Made by a program: the position numbers and the translations under genes. From DASPTR01 sp964475545 (GTDB lineage Archaea > Thermoproteota > Bathyarchaeia > Bathyarchaeales > Bathycorpusculaceae), in NCBI GenBank assembly GCA_964475545.1, contig CAYYXF010000055.1, positions 1 to 9,315 of the forward strand: DNA of 9,315 bases, written 5' to 3'. The notes under the pieces were generated by a model. That model searched no databases, had not been told where the DNA came from, and saw nothing but the letters and a program-made list of their open reading frames with translations. Each line of letters starts with the position of its first letter. Positions within the stretch are counted from its first letter, which is position 1. Positions 5,685 through 9,315 of the stretch are shown here, piece by piece.

Positions 5685-6812
5685 CTATTTAAACCTAGCG
5701 TGCAAAGGCTTTTTGAGCAGATGTAGAACAGTTTCTCCTATGAAATCTATCTGTTTTGCTGTGACACCCGGATGAATTGGCAGTGAAAATACCTGTTCTG
5801 ACGCTTTTTCTGTCACTGGAAGCCTGTACTTTCCGAATTTGCGGTAGTATGGCATAAGGTGTATTGGGTTTACGTAGCAAACAAATGCGCCTATCCCCTT
5901 CTGCTGCAATTGCCCAACAATCTTGTCTCTTTTTTCTCTTTTGGCGTTCTTCAGCCTCACAGTGTACAGATAGTAACTGCATTTGAATCCTTTCGGCTCA
6001 GTGGGTAACTTCAGATTCCTTGCTTTTTCAAGCTTTTTCGATAGTCTTCTCGCGTTTTCGCGTCTTTGGGCGACGAATTTTGGCAGCTTCTTTAACTGTT
6101 CGCAGCCTATTGCTGCTTCTATCTCTGGCATGTGATAATTGTGTCCAAGCATGAGAGATTGGTACTTCTGTTTTTCTCCGTGGCTTCGTATGCATCGGGG
6201 TGGTTCTGCAATTTCCTCATAACTTGTCGTCAGCATTCCGCCTTCACCTGTGGTCATGTTCTTGCTTCCATAGAAGCTCCAACAGGCGGCCTCGGCGAGA
6301 GCTCCGACAGGCTTTCCCCCGTAAGTAGCTCCATGGGCTTGGGCGGCATCTTCAATAATCTTCAGTCCATGCTTGTCGGCGATTTCTTTTATGGGTTGAA
6401 TGTCGGCTGGCATGCCGTAGAGGTCAACTGGCATTATGGCTTTAGTTTTCTTTGTTATGGCTTTCTGAATTGCTTCTGGGGAAACAGTATAGGTGTCTGG
6501 GTTTATGTCAACGAAGATTGGTTTAGCTCCTAGCATGGCAACAACTTCGGCTGTTGCGACGAATGTAAAGCTTGGCAAGATAACTTCGTCTCGTGCTTTC
6601 ACACCGATCGCCATAAGCGCCGAATGCAAAGCTGCTGTCCCAGAGTTCATGGCTACGGCATACTTTGCTTTCACAAATTTCGCGAACGATTTCTCGAATT
6701 CCGTGACTTTTGGGCCCGCACCGACTCCATGCGTGAGTGTCCCACTTTTCATTACCTTGATAACAGCTTGGATTTCTTCTTCGCCGATTTGAGGGGCGTT
6801 GATTGGAATCAT
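5685..6812 (-). CDS. DegT/DnrJ/EryC1/StrS-family PLP aminotransferase
   Basis: The 375-aa product has full family length and the complete fold-type I layout: substrate-loop TLTHGVGAGPKV near residues 25-36, NSGTAALHSAL (56-66) for phosphate binding, the PLP-pyridine aspartate D155 in EDAAQAHGA, and the Schiff-base lysine K184 in SFYGSKNMTTGEGG. HNYHMPEIEAAIG (223-235) and the C-terminal SLPIHPGVT are also typical. Members usually transfer an amino group to a keto-sugar nucleotide for surface polysaccharide or glycan synthesis; some act on other substrates. No sugar-nucleotide genes are nearby, so the substrate is open. The gene has its own AT-rich box upstream and is followed by the P-loop gene 55 bases later, which has a separate promoter. 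Confidence 0.92.
   Translation of the reverse strand: MIPINAPQIGEEEIQAVIKVMKSGTLTHGVGAGPKVTEFEKSFAKFVKAKYAVAMNSGTAALHSALMAIGVKARDEVILPSFTFVATAEVVAMLGAKPIFVDINPDTYTVSPEAIQKAITKKTKAIMPVDLYGMPADIQPIKEIADKHGLKIIEDAAQAHGATYGGKPVGALAEAACWSFYGSKNMTTGEGGMLTTSYEEIAEPPRCIRSHGEKQKYQSLMLGHNYHMPEIEAAIGCEQLKKLPKFVAQRRENARRLSKKLEKARNLKLPTEPKGFKCSYYLYTVRLKNAKREKRDKIVGQLQQKGIGAFVCYVNPIHLMPYYRKFGKYRLPVTEKASEQVFSLPIHPGVTAKQIDFIGETVLHLLKKPLHARFK
5686..5693 (-). promoter_or_regulatory. TATA box of the P-loop gene
   Basis: On the minus strand this reads TTTAAATA, a near-consensus archaeal TATA box. It overlaps the last sense codons and first two stop-codon bases of the aminotransferase gene and lies about 57-64 bases before the P-loop gene ATG. 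It implies transcription of the P-loop and cyclophilin-like genes independent of the aminotransferase. Confidence 0.65.
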
Positions 6813-6842
6813 TGGATCCCTTAGAGCTACTAGGCTATCTCC

Positions 6843-6851
6843 ATATTAATA
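6843..6851 (-). promoter_or_regulatory. Probable TATA box of the aminotransferase gene
   Basis: The minus strand reads TATTAATAT here, centred about 35 bases before the ATG, which would give a leader of roughly 8-10 bases. It lies in the 80-base spacer after the SerK-like gene, so the aminotransferase is probably transcribed separately from the trpB2 unit. Confidence 0.45.
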
Positions 6852-6892
6852 GCTTCGTTCGAATGGCGAAAAATGGTGAAGAGCTTGGAAGG

Positions 6893-7379
6893 CTAGAGAA
6901 TTGAAATGTTGTCGTCCAGGTTTTTGACTCTGTTTAAGAATTCTCCCATTTCTTTTTCTACTTCTTCCTTTCTTCTTGTGAGAAATTCAAGTTCTTCGGA
7001 GATCTCTCCAAGCCATTCTTCAATGGCCAGGTTGCATTTGCCCTCAGTCATTTTTGCGAGATATTTTGATACATCTTGTGGAGTTCTTTTTCCAAGCGAT
7101 TGCAATGGACAGTTGATTCGCTGGAATTTTGAGAAGGGGAAGAAGTGTCTTGTCGACCTAGGCTTCATTAGTCGCCCACTGAGTGCTGCAGAGACGACTT
7201 TTTCCATGGTTATCTTTGGCGGAGAATCGTCTATGTAGCGATGTATTCTTCTTTTTCCGATGCGGATTTCTGGATTTCGGAGAGCATTGACCAGTATAAC
7301 TGGCATAAGTGTGTAGCCGAGGCCTTTGAGTGCTAGCCAACGATGCATTCCATCTAGGATAACGCCTGTTTTTTCATCT
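6893..7379 (-). CDS. SerK-like ParB-fold protein (free serine kinase-like), 5' end lost in assembly gap
   Basis: Only the last 161 residues are visible. They begin with DEKTGVILDGMHRWLALKGL, the second half of the ParB/Srx-fold catalytic core (DGxHR motif). A region with KITMEKVVSAALSGRLMKPR and STRHFF follows; it strongly recalls the conserved tail of archaeal ADP-dependent serine kinase SerK and bacterial SbnI, which make O-phospho-L-serine from free serine. These proteins are not DNA-partitioning ParBs. The first His of the usual DGHHR is Met here. About 45 C-terminal residues (AIEEWLGEISEELEFLTRRK onward) form a charged coiled coil that looks like an addition to the basic family. The N-terminal part, with the catalytic Glu expected in SerK, cannot be checked because of the Ns. 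It lies directly downstream of trpB2 on the same strand. Confidence 0.7.
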
Positions 7380-7479
7380 NNNNNNNNNNNNNNNNNNNNN
7401 NNNNNNNNNNNNNNNNNNNNNNNNNNNNNNNNNNNNNNNNNNNNNNNNNNNNNNNNNNNNNNNNNNNNNNNNNNNNNNN
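7380..7479. other. Assembly gap, 100 Ns
   Basis: Exactly 100 unresolved bases separate the 3' end of trpB2 from the truncated 5' end of the SerK-like gene. A round 100 is a common placeholder for unknown length. About 20-25 codons of TrpB2 and roughly 45-60 codons of a ParB-fold N-terminus are missing, more than 100 bases can hold. Open frames crossing the gap are artefacts. Confidence 0.95.
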
Positions 7480-8735
7480 CCATGCCCGCTGTAGTTCATT
7501 GCGATTATCTTCTTCTTTTGGGTTTTCTTGCATTCTAGGGCTTCGTCTATCACGAATTTCAGGCTGTGCGCAGTTTCAGGAGCGGTTATCATGCCCTCCG
7601 TTTGAGCCAGCATCCTTGCAGCTTCGAAGACTTCGGTTTGATTGTAGGCAACCGAACGCATGTAACCCTCGTGAATAAGATATGATATCAGTGGTGCCAT
7701 TCCATGATATCTTAATCCTCCGGCGTGAACTGGCGGACAGGCGTAGCTGTGTCCAATCGTCAGCATCTTCAGCAGTGGAGTCATCTTGCCAGTGTCTCCA
7801 TAGTCATAGGTGTAAACGCCTTTGGTTGTGTGCGGAACGGCTTTTGATTCGCATCCGACAAATTCCGTTTCACTCAAACGTTTGAGTTTGTCTGCCATGA
7901 ATGGGAAACAGAAGCCACCATAGTTTGAGCCTCCGCCTATGCATCCGCAAATTACGTCTGGATATTTGTCAATGAGTTCAAACTGTTTTTTTGCTTCTAG
8001 GCCCAGTATGGTTTGATGCATTAGAACATGGTTTAACACAGAGCCCAGAGAGTAACGTGTGTCTTCGTTGGCAAGTGCGTCTTCTATTGCTTCGCTGATG
8101 GCTATTCCAAGCGATCCGGGGTTATTGGGGTTTTCTTTGAGCAGCTTTCTGCCGAAGTTTGTTTGGTCGCTTGGTGACGGGAACATTTCTGCTCCGTAGA
8201 TCTGCGCCATGATCCTTCTGCCTGGCTTGTGCTCGTAGCTTGTTCGAACCATGTATATTCGGCATTTCAACCCGAACAAGGTGCATGACAGGGCCAAGGC
8301 AGTGCCCCATTGCCCTGCTCCGGTTTCAGTGGCTAACCTGCGTGTTCCCTGTTCTCTGTTATAGTACGCTTGGGCGAGGGCTGTATTGGTCTTATGACTG
8401 CCCGCTGGGCTAAAGTTTTCACATTTGAAGTAGATCTCCGCGGGCGTCTTCAAGTACTTCTCAAGTCTTTTTGCACGATACATTGGCGTTGGGCGAGGAA
8501 GCCTCAAGTACGCATCCAACACTTCGTCTGGAATTCTTACGTAACGTTCTCTTGAGACTTCCTGTCTTACCAGTTCTTTGGCGAATATTCTCTGAAGCAA
8601 TGCGGGGTCTATGGGCTGCAAAGTTGTCGGATCCAATGGAGGTGGTAGCGGTTCTGGCAGGTCTGCTTGTATGTTATACCACGAAGTTGGCATCTCCTCA
8701 GGATTCAACGCTATAAAAGCTTGTTTCTGTGTCAT
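7480..8735 (-). CDS. trpB2: Tryptophan synthase beta chain, TrpB2 type (3' end lost in gap)
   Basis: This PLP enzyme makes tryptophan from indole and a serine donor. The visible 418 residues include the long N-terminal extension with NPEEMPTSWYNIQADLPEP that separates TrpB2 from TrpB1. The PLP lysine is K115 in GSHKTN. The TrpB2-typical ETGAGQWG (E137 catalytic, Trp instead of the His of TrpB1) and the phosphate loop GGGSN at 267-271 are present, and the sequence runs to the C-terminal NYSGHG just before the gap. About 20 residues are missing. TrpB2 enzymes often lack a TrpA partner, and some have been shown to prefer O-phospho-L-serine. The ATG at 8735 was chosen because AGAAGG lies just upstream and it matches the family start; an ATG at 8756 would add seven residues. 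No trpA or other trp gene is in view. It diverges from an ACT-domain regulator. Confidence 0.95.
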
Positions 8736-8848
8736 TTTATCGCCTTCTGAGTACATTTAAGTACGTTCATGTCTGTTAGGCTACAATAGGAGCGCAAGAA
8801 CATATTTATACTTTATTGCACAGAAACGTACATTAAGGAACACGTCAT
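8736..8848. promoter_or_regulatory. Divergent promoter region of trpB2 and the ACT-domain regulator, with paired inverted arms
   Basis: TATTTATA at 8803-8810 reads TATAAATA on the minus strand, a strong TATA box for trpB2 with a start near 8780. On the plus strand the same AT-rich patch, or CTTTATT at 8812-8818, can serve the regulator, with a start near 8832-8840. AAGGA at 8835-8839 is its ribosome binding site, 9 bases before the ATG. GTACGTT (8761-8767) and AACGTAC (8825-8831) are exact inverted copies, one in or near each leader. A related GTACATTTAAGTAC lies at 8751-8764. The placement fits operators for a common repressor (inference). Confidence 0.55.
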
Positions 8849-9315
8849 ATGTGGAGCAACATCAAAGGATACTTTGAAGCGTATCCAGAAAGGCTGAAGG
8901 TTGCACGCGTTCTCGTAGAGAATGGGCTCAGTGTGAGGAACGGAGAGATCTACCTTAATGAGATCGAAGTTCCGCCCGTTCGGATAGCTCGCGTTGCAGG
9001 AGTGGACAGACGGACCGTGAATGAAACGTTGACTGCCATCAAGGCGAACCGCGAACTTCGCCTAATATTTGAAAACATGAGGTCAGCCGGGCACTCGTTG
9101 AAAGAGATTGCTAAGCAACTGAACTTGGGGGTCGTTGAGATAACACCCTTTGACGCAAGAACGCCGGGAATCTTGGCTAATTCCGCTACGATACTGGCGC
9201 GCAACGGACTAAGCATAAGGCAGGCTATTGTAGATGATCCAGAATTGTCGCCAGAGCCGAAGCTCACATTGATTGCTGACAAAAAGATCCCTGGAGAAGT
9301 GATCCCAGAGTTGCT
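8849..9315 (+). CDS. Predicted regulator of amino acid metabolism, HTH plus ACT domain (COG2150 type), cut by window end
   Basis: The frame opens with ATG TGG and stays open to the edge: 155 complete codons, probably lacking only about ten residues. The N-terminal half has YPERLKVARVLVENGLSVRNG and then a helix-turn-helix-like stretch VRIARVAGVDRRTVNETLTA (about 44-63). The C-terminal half is an ACT domain: LGVVEITPFDARTPGILANS, the ligand-loop segment ARNGLSIRQAIVDDPELSPE, and PKLTLIADKKIPGEVIPEL. This matches archaeal proteins described as predicted regulators of amino acid metabolism containing an ACT domain (COG2150). ACT domains bind amino acids at dimer interfaces. Its ligand is unknown; the divergent trpB2 makes tryptophan, serine or phosphoserine reasonable guesses. 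It starts 113 bases from the trpB2 ATG. Confidence 0.87.
   Translation, partial: MWSNIKGYFEAYPERLKVARVLVENGLSVRNGEIYLNEIEVPPVRIARVAGVDRRTVNETLTAIKANRELRLIFENMRSAGHSLKEIAKQLNLGVVEITPFDARTPGILANSATILARNGLSIRQAIVDDPELSPEPKLTLIADKKIPGEVIPEL

Noticed and set aside
6132..6533. A 133-aa plus-strand open frame inside the aminotransferase gene
   Set aside because: It lies opposite the complete aminotransferase core including K184; it is a composition shadow without its own start signals.
6893..7379. A plasmid or chromosome partitioning ParB
   Set aside because: The ParB-fold core is present, but there is no HTH DNA-binding domain and no ParA nearby, and the LSGRLMKPRSTRH region and the trpB2 neighbour fit the SerK/SbnI type better.
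6893..7538. Open frames that run through the 100 Ns on either strand
   Set aside because: They depend on treating unknown bases as codons without stops. The visible protein segments on each side belong to two different genes.
8711..8718. TATAAAA-like box at 8712-8717
   Set aside because: It lies inside the trpB2 coding region on the strand opposite to the gene, with no start codon at a suitable distance; it is likely chance.
1..9315. tRNA, rRNA, CRISPR arrays, insertion sequences
   Set aside because: I looked on both strands for cloverleaf-like stretches, spaced repeats and transposase motifs and saw none; the only mobile-element trace is the recombinase fragment at 2381-2596.

Overview
The window looks like chromosomal DNA from an uncultured archaeon of the TACK side, most likely Bathyarchaeia-like. 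It pairs an HMf-type histone with ribosomal protein S25e (a protein typical of Crenarchaeota, Thaumarchaeota and relatives and missing from most Euryarchaeota). It also has a DUF4443-type HTH protein, archaeal TATA-box promoters, purine-rich ribosome binding sites and frequent GTG/TTG starts. The lineage is an inference from gene content. A run of exactly 100 Ns (7380-7479) marks a scaffold join, so this is probably a draft or metagenome assembly.

Layout. (1) 70-1581, minus strand: an ECF-transporter S component, an overlapping gene for a membrane-anchored, glycosylation-site-rich surface protein, and possibly a tiny very basic ORF overlapping its end. (2) 1676-2335, plus strand: a DUF4443-type winged-helix protein, divergent from the transporter operon. 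(3) 2336-2711: no intact gene, but a decayed N-terminal piece of a tyrosine recombinase on the minus strand, a 7-bp hairpin and the histone promoter. (4) 2712-3923, plus strand: histone, S25e and an unrecognised 161-aa protein. (5) 3888-6812, minus strand: DegT-family aminotransferase, a cyclic-2,3-diphosphoglycerate-synthetase-like P-loop protein (COG2403 type) and a cyclophilin-like-fold protein. The last two genes overlap. The P-loop gene has its own strong TATA box followed by a perfect 9-bp palindrome near the predicted transcription start. (6) 6893-8735, minus strand: tryptophan synthase beta chain of the TrpB2 type, then the assembly gap, then a ParB-fold SerK-like (free serine kinase-like) protein. 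(7) 8849 to the right edge, plus strand: an HTH plus ACT-domain regulator of amino acid metabolism, divergent from trpB2.

The most interesting part is the right third. TrpB2 enzymes are reported to prefer O-phospho-L-serine over serine, and SerK-type ParB-fold proteins make O-phosphoserine from free serine. Finding them adjacent on one strand suggests a dedicated O-phosphoserine-fed route to tryptophan. The divergent ACT-domain regulator and the 7-bp inverted arms (GTACGTT / AACGTAC) in the shared promoter region suggest how it might be controlled. This is a hypothesis drawn from motifs and neighbourhood; the start of the SerK-like gene is lost in the gap.
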